A stretch of DNA of 64,000 nucleotides from the NCBI GenBank assembly GCA_018902385.1, contig JABSSW010000030.1, forward strand, positions 248,001 to 312,000. The letters are read 5' to 3'. Below are positions 36,034 through 46,424 of the stretch, piece by piece (positions within the stretch are counted from its first letter, which is position 1; every line of letters starts with the position of its first letter). A model generated the notes under the pieces. The model saw only the letters and a list, made by a program, of their open reading frames with translations. It was not told the DNA's origin and ran no database searches. The DNA comes from Physcia stellaris (taxonomy: Eukaryota > Ascomycota > Lecanoromycetes > Caliciales > Physciaceae). The position numbers were made by a program, and so were the translations under genes.

Positions 36034-37765
36034 CGCTCGGTCGTCTACCCCTTTTTAAGAGCAGGGATAGGAGTGAGGGTCCAGTATAGACTTTACGCAG
36101 ACACGGTTTTGGGGCTGCAGCGGGCCTGCTTGGTTGGGAAAGTTGGTTCTTGAGATATATACCCCTGCTTGTATGGAGTTGTAGGCACACCTTTCTGGTG
36201 GTATTTGAGCAAACCATTTTTTTTCTTTTTCTTTTCTTTTGGCAAGTTCCAAATCTGTGATACAAGGCTTTCCCTCAGAGTAAGCTTCACGTAACCATCT
36301 CTAAGTAAGAATGAGTTCATTCTTCATCAGAGTTTCTTCGTCTCATTCATATAAGTTTTCGGCTTCGCGCTATGCTGCTAATAGACAAACGTCCGCAGCA
36401 GCACTCACATTGTGGCCATCTCAGACGCCTTGGAATAACCTCTCCTCTAGTGGATGTTGAATTTCGCAACAGATGTCAACAATCATCCGCACGAAAGAAT
36501 CCTCTAGTTGACGCAAGAACAATGGAACGTACAGCGAAATATTCAGGGTGCAAGAGAGTCATGCAGTCTCGGCGGATGGATCCAACGCAATCAGAGATGG
36601 GATCTTGGTAGGAGCAAGCGAAACCTTACATACCAAGTTATTCCGAGAACTACCCCTGAAACACCACAGCTTGTTGAATCTAGAGAAGCTAGCATCAAAT
36701 CACGAAGCAAAGGATCTTATTGGCGATTGGAAAGCGACCTAGACTGAGGTACCCTCCCCTCGCCCTCGACAAAAATATGGATTGTCGAAACGCGATGGAC
36801 ACACGAGTTGGCCGAATTCGAAAAGACAAATCCACATTTTATGTGCATCTCGTGGTCTACAGTGTCAAAAATTTGATCTCATCGAAAATCATCTCGTGCC
36901 CACACCCGTTTTTGTCAGAGGGGAGTGCTCCAGAGCGGAAACGTCTCCTGGGGGTCTTACTGGGTTTAAGGCTCCTTCATATAGAGAGAAGACTTATTCG
37001 CCTTTGGTGATTCAGATGAATCTTTTACGATTTCCCCTGACAGTGACTTGCGCTGCGTTGATCAGCTGCAGCCAAGGATTGCAGGATTTCAAGGGTATTG
37101 CGCGAAGCTTTGGAGTTCGTCAGTGTCTTTGATTACTTTGGGTTGAATGCTGAGCAATCGGTTGTGGGTCTGGACCGGATTGGGGTTTGGGTCGAGGCGG
37201 AGGGGGATAATTGGAAGAGAAGAGAATAAAACGAGAAATGAGATAAGGGAGGTGCATTCAGTTAGACCTCAAATGCTAGAGTTAATGGAATGACAGATCT
37301 ACAAGGGGAAAAGATGAGAAACGATGGATCACAAGCGAAGTGAGGAAGGAATCTCCCTTACAGTCAATCGCGGTCCCTTTATTTGTGAAAATGTCTTGGG
37401 ACAAGAGGCATTGAACAACACTCTCCAGATATCTCCTTCATCGCCAGATCTCTAATTGTATGCAACAGCACAACGTCATTTGGATCATGCAGGGCATTGA
37501 GAGCTGTTACAGAGTGTAGTTCTTTGAGATGGAGCTATGTAACATCATATCATTGCTGCATGTAGCAAGCTACTTTGGTACTAATGCAGTAATGTTTTAT
37601 CCGTCAGAGCCCAACCTGCCTGAAAGACCAGCCATTACCTGCCGCGACACAGCCGCTTCACTGTGAACGGCTGTGCTCCGCTGTGTTTCGTGAGAGCCTC
37701 TAGACTGACTGCTTTTATCGACCCCCTAACCCCCTAAGAAGGTCTTGACAATTTCGAGGTCCTTC
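36034..37765. other. Intergenic region, nothing recognised
   Basis: About 1.7 kb between convergent genes. It includes a pyrimidine-rich tract near 36,220-36,240 and short frames only. No RNA gene or transposon was recognised. Confidence 0.6.
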
Positions 37766-38971
37766 CTAATTTCCCCTTATCTTTCCATGAATTCGTCGCT
37801 GATTGGAGGAGTTTTTCTTGTAGGGAACCAGATTGCGAGAACTCAAATTGCAAAGTTGGTGGGATGGAGCAAGCCATTCGTCTTCTGGTTCCGTAAGGAC
37901 CAACCGGTGGCAATGGCTAGTCTTCTTATCCGCCACGTCTTTCTCAGCTCGATGGATCTCCAGGCTCCCGGGGTACTCCAAAGTTCTCTTGCATACAGTA
38001 AGGGAATCATTGGCCTTTGCTTGAGGTGTCGTTGCCGCAAAATCTTTTCCAGTGCCATCCTCCTCATCGGTATCTTCTTCATCGGTATCTCTTTCCATCC
38101 AAATAACATGTTCGATTCGCTCCCTAGGCTGTGGCACATCGTGTGCCAGATTTCCAGGATGAGCTAGTAGATTGAATTCCCATATTGTGACATAGATCAG
38201 AGACATAAGCGCTAAGCATTCATCTGACCGAAGCCGGATCTCCGTGCAGCCGTTTCTGGTTTGTCGGTAATATCTATCAAAGGCCCAGTTGAGCGTATCT
38301 GAATCACAAGCCGCCGAGGGCCTACCCTTGACGCGCATTTTGAACATCAATTCCGTGATAGCTGACGGCAATGAGACGTCCCGGGGCAAGATACTGATAT
38401 TCCGCGAGTCAAGGTCCTTGAGGACGGTTGTCGTGAAGATATTGTATCGCTGGGCTACTATGTAGTACGCCACTGAAGCTTGAGTTAAAGCGTAGAGATC
38501 GTTGAACGAATCCAGGGATTTCAAAACAACGGCTTTCAACTCTGCAGGAAGCAAGTCCAGTAATGGTCGAGGTTTCGGGATAGATGGCAAGCCAATCGGT
38601 TTTGGCTCTGCAGGAAGCGAATTAAGCACAGGCGTAGGTCTCGGGTTAGATGGAACACGGATAGAGAGTTTGCTGAAGTGGTTTTGTAACTCTTCTATCT
38701 CGGGACCAAGAAGCTGCACTTTTGACTGATGCTCCTTTTCTTTTTGTGATATGAGCTTGTCTTCCACATGAGTGGACTTCTGCTCTCCGTGTTGATTGCT
38801 GATTCGATACCCATCATTGTGTTCTAAGTGTAGTTGGCTTGAGGGTTGGGTGCTCGCGGCACTTCGCAGATTGGTTAGGTCTACGGTCTCTGTAGGACTG
38901 CGGGACTCGAGAGAAGAGACTTCTTCAGGGAATGGCCCTTTGGGTAAATTCGTCTTAGGTCCTGGTTTCAT
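37766..38971 (-). CDS. F-box-like protein, local paralogue family member 1
   Basis: The single-exon protein has 401 residues. The first 135 are Ser/Pro-rich and disordered, with FSKLSIRVPSNPRP near residue 105. An F-box-like start, LLDLLPAELKAVVLKSLDSF, is followed by DLYALTQASVAYYIVAQRYN and IFTTTVLKDLDSRNISILPR. A distal block follows with CLALMSLIYVTIWEFNLL and HPGNLAHDVPQPRERIEHV. The same ordered blocks recur in the genes at 50,759 and 59,498. F-box proteins usually recruit substrates to SCF ubiquitin ligases, but the match is by pattern only. An acidic run DTDEEDTDEEDG lies near residue 300. It is the last gene before AT-rich island 2. Confidence 0.7.
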   Translation of the reverse strand: MKPGPKTNLPKGPFPEEVSSLESRSPTETVDLTNLRSAASTQPSSQLHLEHNDGYRISNQHGEQKSTHVEDKLISQKEKEHQSKVQLLGPEIEELQNHFSKLSIRVPSNPRPTPVLNSLPAEPKPIGLPSIPKPRPLLDLLPAELKAVVLKSLDSFNDLYALTQASVAYYIVAQRYNIFTTTVLKDLDSRNISILPRDVSLPSAITELMFKMRVKGRPSAACDSDTLNWAFDRYYRQTRNGCTEIRLRSDECLALMSLIYVTIWEFNLLAHPGNLAHDVPQPRERIEHVIWMERDTDEEDTDEEDGTGKDFAATTPQAKANDSLTVCKRTLEYPGSLEIHRAEKDVADKKTSHCHRLVLTEPEDEWLAPSHQLCNLSSRNLVPYKKNSSNQRRIHGKIRGN

Positions 38972-39895
38972 AGCGTAGCTCGACCGGGTAGCTCGAACGT
39001 GGTGTATCTCTCAATTTGGTCTTCTCCTGACTGGCTTACCTTTGATTTCTGAAAAGCGTTTGACCTTTTACTGTGTCTGCACTCTCATCATCTGAAGGGA
39101 GCGGATGCAAACAAAGTCCTGTGGAGAATATGTATTCAAGCAGGTTTAAGAGGGATTTTGGCATAAGTTGAGTGCCTTTAATATTCAGTGTGGCGCACAG
39201 GTCCCAGAGATGAGTGAAGTTTTGATGACACTGGCAAGTGACAATTGGTGAATGGCGCTAACACACAGCAGAAAGGGGCTGTTAAAAGCTTTCCACGTAA
39301 TGCTTAACTCTTACAAGATCTCTAAGAAGGCCAGCATTGTCCAAATTTAGATACAATGAAAAATTAGCAAAGAATTCGAGTGCAAAACCTATCATTAATA
39401 ATAATTGATTTATCTTACTTAGCCAGCACTTGTCCTGTATTCCATCAGGGCTCATATTGCTTGATTAACGGTCTCCCACCACGTCTTTTGATATATGTGG
39501 CTTGTGCAATCACACACATTATCAATTCCTGTCAGAAGTATGTAGTATGTAGTATCCATGAATCTATCGTCATCAGTCGTCACAGTGGTCTATCGTACGT
39601 GCAACACCACTTGGGTCATCTTCCCATATGAAAAGCTGGTGTCACATTGATAGTCTCACCACATGATTTGGTGAGAGACATCAGAGTCATGGGATGATGT
39701 GCAAGAAAAGAGCGCGTAAGCGTTTCGATATCGAGAATTCTGGGGCAAGAACAAGAAAATGGCATATTGGCCAATCAGAGCTCGCTTATGTAATTAACCG
39801 TCTGGCTTGGCATCCCCTCCGCATCCAATTAGTGAAATTTAGCGTGTTTATTTCGTGATCTCTTCCCTCCACCTGCAATCACCATTTACTTCATC
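38972..39895. other. Intergenic region at the edge of island 2
   Basis: About 0.9 kb that becomes gradually richer in AT. It presumably holds the promoter of the F-box-like gene. No gene or repeat was recognised. Confidence 0.55.
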
Positions 39896-39929
39896 AATAA
39901 TACGTCTATTCTGATCATTGCGACGTTGT

Positions 39930-41720
39930 TTGAATCGTCTGAATCGAATCTATTTTATCATATAAACAACATGTCATTTGTTGAGTCAACATTTGAACTA
40001 ATCATCGTGCAAAAAAAAGAAAAAACACGCGTCGATGCAAACGTTTTCATTTCGAAATCGAAAAAACGATTTTTCATTGTATTGAAACAGCAAAAAGTCA
40101 TTCAAACGTCTGAATCTGATTATACATTTTTTATTACATTTATTTATCGATCATTTCAATTGAATCACGTTTGTATGACGTTTTGAAAATTCGTTCAGTT
40201 GTTTTTGTTTTTTTTGCAATCGATATTCGATTTATTGTTTCATCACATCAATTAAACGATTTATAGCAAGAAAATCAACTGAAATGCATTCATTATGATG
40301 AAATTACGTCAATGAATTGTTATACGCATTTTCATAATTCAACATTTTGCAAAAAAATCAACAATTCAATCATTTTGATTTCAAAAAAATGTCAACAATT
40401 TATCATTCAATCGCGATCGATATCAAATCATTGAACGTCATTTGAACGTTGAATTTAATCAACAAATGTTATACAACAATGCATCATGATTTTGAAAAAT
40501 CGAAAACGTTTTGAACGTTTTCAAATTTCAATTATATTCGTTTATTCGTTTTGAAAATCATTTTGCAATTGACGAGTTCGCAATCGAATTTCACGATCGT
40601 ATAAATAACAAATTTCGTTTATCACACAAATCAACGAAAAAAAATTTCGTTTTATACGTTTTGATCAATGATAAAAACATTTTACACGATTTCATGATGT
40701 GAAAATTTCGCGATGATTTCGAATATCACAAAAACGATATCACGATCGATATATTTTCAAAAACGATTCGAAAACGTAAAAAAAACATTATTGAAATCAT
40801 TGTTATGAAAATTAATTTTTCATTTACGAAAAAAACAATATATATTTTTTGCGAACGAATTACACGCAATTTACGTCATTATCATTTCGTTTGTTTCATC
40901 GACAATTTTTCACGAATTCTCATTTCGTCAAAATTTTTTTGATTTTCAATGTTGATATTTGTGACATCGTACGAGACAATGCAATGAATATATCACAAAA
41001 ATTGAAAAAAATAATTGTTGCAAAAAAATCACAATTGAATTTAAAACAATGAATATATCGAATTGTGAATGAATTGATCAATTGTTTCGTGTGAAAAAAT
41101 TTCGAACGAAATCACGTGATTTCATTTGCTATTATTGCATATATTTCACAAACAAACGAGCAAACATCACGAAAAATTCGATTCACGATCGATATGTTTT
41201 TTCGTGACGATTTCAATAAAATCGTCGTCAAACAATTCATTATTGCAATGCAATACAATTTTCATATGAATCATGTGAATCGTGCAAATCAATTTCGAAA
41301 TGCATTGACGATATCACGATTTGAACAATTCAAATGAACGAAACGAATGATCGAATACATGATGAATTCGATCAATATCAATGCATACATCGTTTGAAAT
41401 CATCATCAATCACAGACGAATTCTGATCATCGAAATCGACGTGTATTTATTCAGAAATTGATTGATGAATTTTTACGAAACTCAAATATCATACATCGAT
41501 CGTCAAAATGTGTCAAATCGACGTATTGTAAATGAAATGATTGTTCGATCAATTTTCACACGAAATTTCGAAAACGTCAAGCATTCAATTTCAAAATGTC
41601 AATATACAACATCGTTCGAATCGTAAAACGTTTGATTATTGTATGACATGTAAAATGAATTTATGCGTGTCATTCGAATGCTTCAAAATTTATCATGATT
41701 CGAAGAAATGATCATACGAG
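39930..41720 (+). mobile_element. PiggyBac-like DNA transposon relic (DDE_Tnp_1_7 transposase)
   Basis: Pieces of a transposase occur in order on the plus strand. The clearest is FAIDEFAIEFHDRINNKFRL (in 40,511-40,702), running on to NFVLYVLINDKNILHDF. This lines up with the fungal PiggyBac-type core, where a VDE..I.F..R..nK.k motif is followed by GYK..VL.d.GYV.DWLW. Near 41,637-41,705 the Cys-rich tail YCMTCKMNLCVSFECF matches the family's zinc-finger-like end. Between them the frame is interrupted several times. Trp and Gly positions of the family are lost, as expected from the island's mutation pattern. Its terminal repeats were not located. Confidence 0.65.
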
Positions 41721-42523
41721 TGTTTTGATCAATAAAAAGATTTGAAAACGTTTTGAAACATTTGAAAATGATTTAGTGATTTCAAACAAATTTCGAATGT
41801 AATCATATTTCAATTATTGAATGTTTATATATTATCGAACTTTTTCATTGAATTATACACATATACACGTAAATTTGATGAAATAATGATGATTGAAGTG
41901 AAAAAAAAAAAAATCGCGTGAAAACACGTTAAATTTCACTAATTGAATGCGAAAAACATTAGATTTTTTGTTTTCTGCAAACTCTTTTCATTTGTTTCAA
42001 TTAATCAAATTTCTGATTAATTTAAAAGTCAACATTTCTCGTCAGAAAGTCTGAGTCAAAGATCGAATAAATCGTTGTTTTGAATTTTTTCGACTGCAAT
42101 ATTACACAAAAACAACACGATAAATTGATAATTAGCGTTTTTATCGAATATTATTGATTTAATTCAATACAATTTAAATTCATTATATTCGACTCGAGAA
42201 CAATCAAAATTATTTCAAAATTGAAATTTTCGAAATCACGCAATTGAACGTTTTCAATGCGCAATGCAATTGCGCAATAAACATTACATATTATACAATT
42301 ATTTTATTAGAACATTGTAATTTCGTATCGAATTAACAATTTTATCGCTTTACATTGTTAAAATTCGAAATATTCGTTGCAATAATGAATTGCGCAATGT
42401 GTTTGATTTGACAATTTTGAATTTGAAAATGTAAAAAACGTGCGTTCACAGAACGATTACATTATTGCGCAATTCAATTACACAACAACAATGATGTATT
42501 ATACAATTATTTCGTTAAAACAT

Positions 42524-43584
42524 GAGAATCACTATTCGAAAAATACATTTTACTATTTGAAGAATAGAGTTAGAATTGTCTTCGGAAAAATTATCAAGAA
42601 CTTGAGAACGCATCGAAATAAAAATTTATTTTTGATGTGTTTCGCATCAAATTTTCATTCTGTTTTCGAAAATCAAGCAATATATTTATTCGCATGCTAA
42701 TTACACGTTTTCTGTTCATATGACAAGCATAAAGATGTTTCAAAATCACGTTTTTTGATTTTTTGTTCGTTTTTGTCTCAAATGTTTAAACTGATCGTCG
42801 AGTCAAGTTTCAAGTCAACATGTTCGAGCTTGACTTGAGTTTGATTCAAACTCAAGCTTTTCATTTAAAATTTGAGTTTGACTTGATCAAGTTTCAAACT
42901 CAATGTGAAATTTGAATTTGATTTGAAAACGACATCATATACTAATTATAATAAAAAAATTCTAATAATAAAAAGTTATTAATAAATGCATTATCTTTTT
43001 GCATTACTTTTTCTTAAAACGTAATATTTACTTCAAATTTGATCATTTTTAAAAAAATCAAGTCAAGTCAAGTTTTCAAGCTCAAACTTCAAACTTAATT
43101 ACAAAGTTTGACTTGATGTCAAGACAAATTTCAAGCTCAAAATTTCAAATTTGATTCGATTTTTTCGAATCAAATTCTTGATTCGATTCAAGTTTTTGAC
43201 TCGACGCGATCAATTTACAAATGTCAATTCAAATTTGATCGTCAAATGTTTGATACACGATCAAAACTTAACGTGAAACATTTGAAACAAATGTTTGACG
43301 AACAAATTTTCGATCAACATACGAATTTGCGAAAAACGAATTTGACGTTTTATTAAATTGTCTGAAATCAAAACATCGCATTTCAATTATTCAATGCGTT
43401 TCGAATCGATTTTTTCATTTTTGTAACATTGAAATTCGCTCATTCAATTTTACGAAAATCATTTTTCACACAACGATTTTTTCAGTGAAATGTCGAAAAA
43501 TGAAAATGAAAACATTAAACAAAATTTTGCAATTTTAATTTTATTTTTCAAATAATAAAATGTATTTTTCGAATAGCGATTTTC
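42524..43584. mobile_element. TIR DNA element, copy 1 (about 620 bp plus a nested insert)
   Basis: Inverted ends of about 55 bp are seen: GAGAATCACTATTCGAAAAA at the left, and its complement ending at 43,584. Together with copy 2 it is bounded by the 8-bp duplication TAAAACAT (42,516-42,523 and 46,153-46,160). Eight-base duplications are typical of hAT elements. No transposase frame is seen, so it is non-autonomous. Minus the 439 bp added by the nested MITE it is about 620 bp, the same as copy 2. Confidence 0.75.
42787..43217. mobile_element. Foldback MITE nested in TIR element copy 1
   Basis: A 431-bp insert is absent from the matching place in copy 2 (near 43,835). Its ends are inverted copies (TAAACTGATCG at the left; TAAATTGATCG read inward from the right), followed by GTCGAGTCAA-type sequence on both sides. 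It is flanked by CAAATGTT and CAAATGTC, an 8-bp target duplication differing by one C/T change. Long imperfect inverted arms fill most of its length, with an AT-rich centre. No coding capacity. The empty site in copy 2 confirms both boundaries. Confidence 0.78.
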
Positions 43585-43908
43585 TAAATTAAATGAAAAT
43601 CATTATTCGAAAAATACATTTTATTATTTGAAAAATAAAATTAAAATTGTTTTTCGAAAATTATCAAAAACTCGAAATAAAAATCGATTTTTGATATGTT
43701 TCGCATCAAATTTTCATTTTGATTTCGAAAATCAAACAACATATTTATTCGCATGTTAATTACACGTTTTTTGTTTATATGACAAACATAGATGCTTCAA
43801 AAATCACGTTTTTTGATTTTTTGTTCGTTTTTGTTTCAAATGTCAATTCAAATCTGATCGTCAAATGTCTGATACACGATCAAAAATTTAACGTGAAACA
43901 TTTGAGAC

Positions 43909-44108
43909 TGTTACGAGCATGCCTTGGGAGGAGCTTTGGTAGGGCCTTATCTTATCAGCGGGAGGCCATATGGGGATTAGTGCGATCTAGGGCCTTGGCG
44001 CCCACAACCTACTTCTGGCATTCGGCCTCCATGTAGATATTTGCTCCCTAGATCAAATATCCTCGTTTTGCTATCTGTTACCCTCCTAGCCAGGCACGGC
44101 CCCTGACA
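43909..44108 (+). repeat. 5' LTR of the short retroelement
   Basis: A 200-bp repeat of normal GC with TG...CA ends, preceded by GAGAC. It keeps the ancestral base at all 14 sites where the two LTRs differ by substitution, judging by the direction of the island's decay. Confidence 0.88.
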
Positions 44109-45649
44109 TTATATTTGATCTCCATCGTGACGAACGATGTAAACTTCACACTCGCAAGGCCAACGAGTAGAAAGAAACGCGATCACCCAATTCGTGACGA
44201 TTTCATCTCCAGCACGAAATTTCAGTCAATTTGCGACGGTGACGTTTCCAGCGCAATTACTTATCAACCCGCAGTGACGATGATTCACTGCCTCTAGCAC
44301 AGCAGATCTTTCGTACAGAATTAACGAGACTAACTGTTATTCGGTCAAATTTTGCTTTTGTGAGTTGCTCGTCGGAATACGCGAGTAGTTAAATAAGATC
44401 GTCAGAGTATGAAGTTTTCTTAGAGGAAGATCACGAAGCAACAGAACGAATCTTCGTGAGTTGAATAAAAAATTTACATAGAGCATTTTCAGATCAACGA
44501 AACGAAAGTCCTTTTGCGGGGTCACGAAGTCACAGGTCGAACCTTCGTGAGTGGAGCAACAGGACGAATCTTCACGAAACGAAAGTCCCCCCTTTGGGGG
44601 CGGTGATTGCACCCTACTTCCACTTGGCGCATCGTGGGCCAGCGAGAATGGCCGTGAGTCTGCGAGAATGACAGTCAATTGCCGACCTCCTCCTTCGAGC
44701 CTTCGGCATCTAGCCAATAGACGACCTCCGTGCTTTCTCGAGCCAGTCAGCCCACCTATCCCCGAATGGCCTCTACAATAATCGTCTTCTTATTAAGCGT
44801 TGGGACATCGCTTGTTGAAGAGGAAAATAGAAGCCACACACAACAATCTCACCATCAAATCAACAAACAACCACCCAAACCCAACACCAAAATTTTCGAT
44901 TTCTAGGCCTGTTACACCCCCAGCATCGCCGAGAAGTCTATCCGCTCCGCTCCGCTCCGCCAGTCCCAGCGACTCTGCCTGCTACAATGGCACCTAATGG
45001 GTCCGCTACAATGGCCACCAAAAGCGTTGTTTTCTTCGATTCTTTACACCTCCGCAGTCAACACCAATAGGAGATGGACCTTTTACATACAAGCGATACG
45101 GGAGCAATGGCACGAAGAGTTGGAGAACACGAATCTATTGGCCTGTTACTCAGTCAAAACAGCCCGTTTTCTCCGCAGCCGTCTGCCCGTCGTCAAGGCA
45201 GCCAACGCCCTGCCAATCGATCTTTTGCCCCAGAACCTGCAGCCAATCAAGACGCGCCGATTAATAAGAACTCGAAAACCCAAATCCGAGAAGTTTGAAA
45301 CAGCATACGCCCGCGGAACCGATACCGTCCTGCTGCTCCTCTGCTCGAGAAATCGGCCGATCCACCATACTAATCTGCAGATATCTCTCGCACCAATTCG
45401 ACAAGATTCTCAACAAGGTCCTCATCAAAATTCTCATTCTCGTGGCATATATCTACCTTTTTTTCTTCTCGCACATCTTCTGCTTTCGGATTTATCTCTT
45501 CACGTCTATCGCATCTGCTATGAAACTTCCTGCCCCAATCGTGGCCAGGCTGGTATTTGGGCCATCGCCGATGAATCCCTTCGCAATGCCGATCGATAGG
45601 AGGAGGGATATTCGCTTCGGGACGAAGCTTGAAGAAGAGGAGGGGATAG

Positions 45650-45850
45650 TGTTACGAGCATGCCTTGAGAGAAGCTTTGATAAAATCTTATCTTATCAGC
45701 GGGAGGCCATATGAGAATTAGTGCGATCTAGGGCCTTGACGCTCACAACCTACTTCTGACATTCGGCCTCCATGTAGATATTTGCTCTCTAGATCAAATA
45801 TTCTCGTTTCTGCTATCTGTTACCCTCCTAGCCAGGCACGGCCCCTGACA
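45650..45850 (+). repeat. 3' LTR of the short retroelement, partly hypermutated
   Basis: A 201-bp copy of the 5' LTR, preceded by the polypurine tract and followed by GAGAC. Relative to the 5' copy it has ten G-to-A and four C-to-T differences, every one at a C followed by C or T on one of the strands, and no transversion. Confidence 0.88.
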
Positions 45851-46424
45851 GAGACAAATGTTTGACGAACAGACTTTTGACGAACAAACGAACATGCGAA
45901 AACGAACTCGACGTTTCATCAAATTGTTTGAAATCAAAACATCGCATCTCAATTATTCAATGCGTTTCGAATCGATTTTTTTCATTTTTGCAACATTGAA
46001 ATTCGCTCATTCAATTTTACGAAAGTCATCTTTCACATAATGATTCTTTTTAGTGAAATGTCGAAAGATGAAAGTGAAAACATTAAAAAAAAGTTTACAG
46101 TTCTAATTCTATTCTTCAAATAGTAAAATGTATTTTCCCAATAGTGATCTTCTAAAACATTGTTGCTTCGTATCGAAATAACGATTTTGTCGTTTTCAAT
46201 TAATTGTATACGATGTGAGTTGTGCAAAAACAGTTTCGAAAAGTGCTTGATTTAGATGGTGTCACGAAGGCAAATACGGCCATTTACCCGATCTTTGATC
46301 CAGACGTGTAGAAGAGAAGCCCGAGCCCTACGACGCTTCGGCTACACGGCCCGAGACAACTCCCCATACCCATCATCTTTTGGATCCATGATTAGCTTCG
46401 TACTCTCTCTTCAATTGTGGTCAC

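Larger units (their letters stand above)
43909..45850 (+). mobile_element. Short non-autonomous LTR retroelement (TRIM/LARD-like), structurally whole
   Basis: Two direct LTRs of about 200 bp (43,909-44,108 and 45,650-45,850) begin TGTTACG and end CCTGACA. They are flanked by a perfect 5-bp target duplication GAGAC (43,904-43,908 and 45,851-45,855). A polypurine tract GAAGAAGAGGAGGGGATAG lies directly before the 3' LTR. The 1,541-bp interior has no gag, protease, reverse transcriptase or integrase that I can recognise, so it would depend on another element. A primer-binding site was not recognised. It inserted into TIR element copy 2. The LTRs differ only by transitions plus one single-base length difference, so insertion looks recent once hypermutation is discounted. 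Confidence 0.88.
43595..46152. mobile_element. TIR DNA element, copy 2 (about 610 bp plus a nested LTR element)
   Basis: Its left end GAAAATCATTATTCGAAAAA abuts copy 1 after only 10 bp (TAAATTAAAT). Its right end, CCCAATAGTGATCTTC at 46,152, is followed by the target duplication TAAAACAT. The right part, 45,851-46,152, matches copy 1 at about 43,270-43,584 and is clearly less mutated. Because the right end of copy 1 and the left end of copy 2 are inverted repeats, they form a near-perfect palindrome of about 50-bp arms at 43,536-43,650. Confidence 0.75.
39896..46235. other. AT-rich hypermutated island 2 with nested transposons
   Basis: The island has the same composition as island 1: C mostly in CpG and CpA, almost no CC or GG. 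In order it holds a PiggyBac-like transposase relic, an older repeat with copies near 42,280-42,345 and 42,455-42,515, two TIR elements side by side, and two younger insertions. The 1.94-kb LTR element inside is of normal GC, so it arrived after, or largely escaped, the decay. Confidence 0.85.

Noticed and set aside
44997-45599. A 200-codon plus-strand open frame as a host gene
   Set aside because: It lies wholly inside the LTR element, between its LTRs, and shows no host-family motif.
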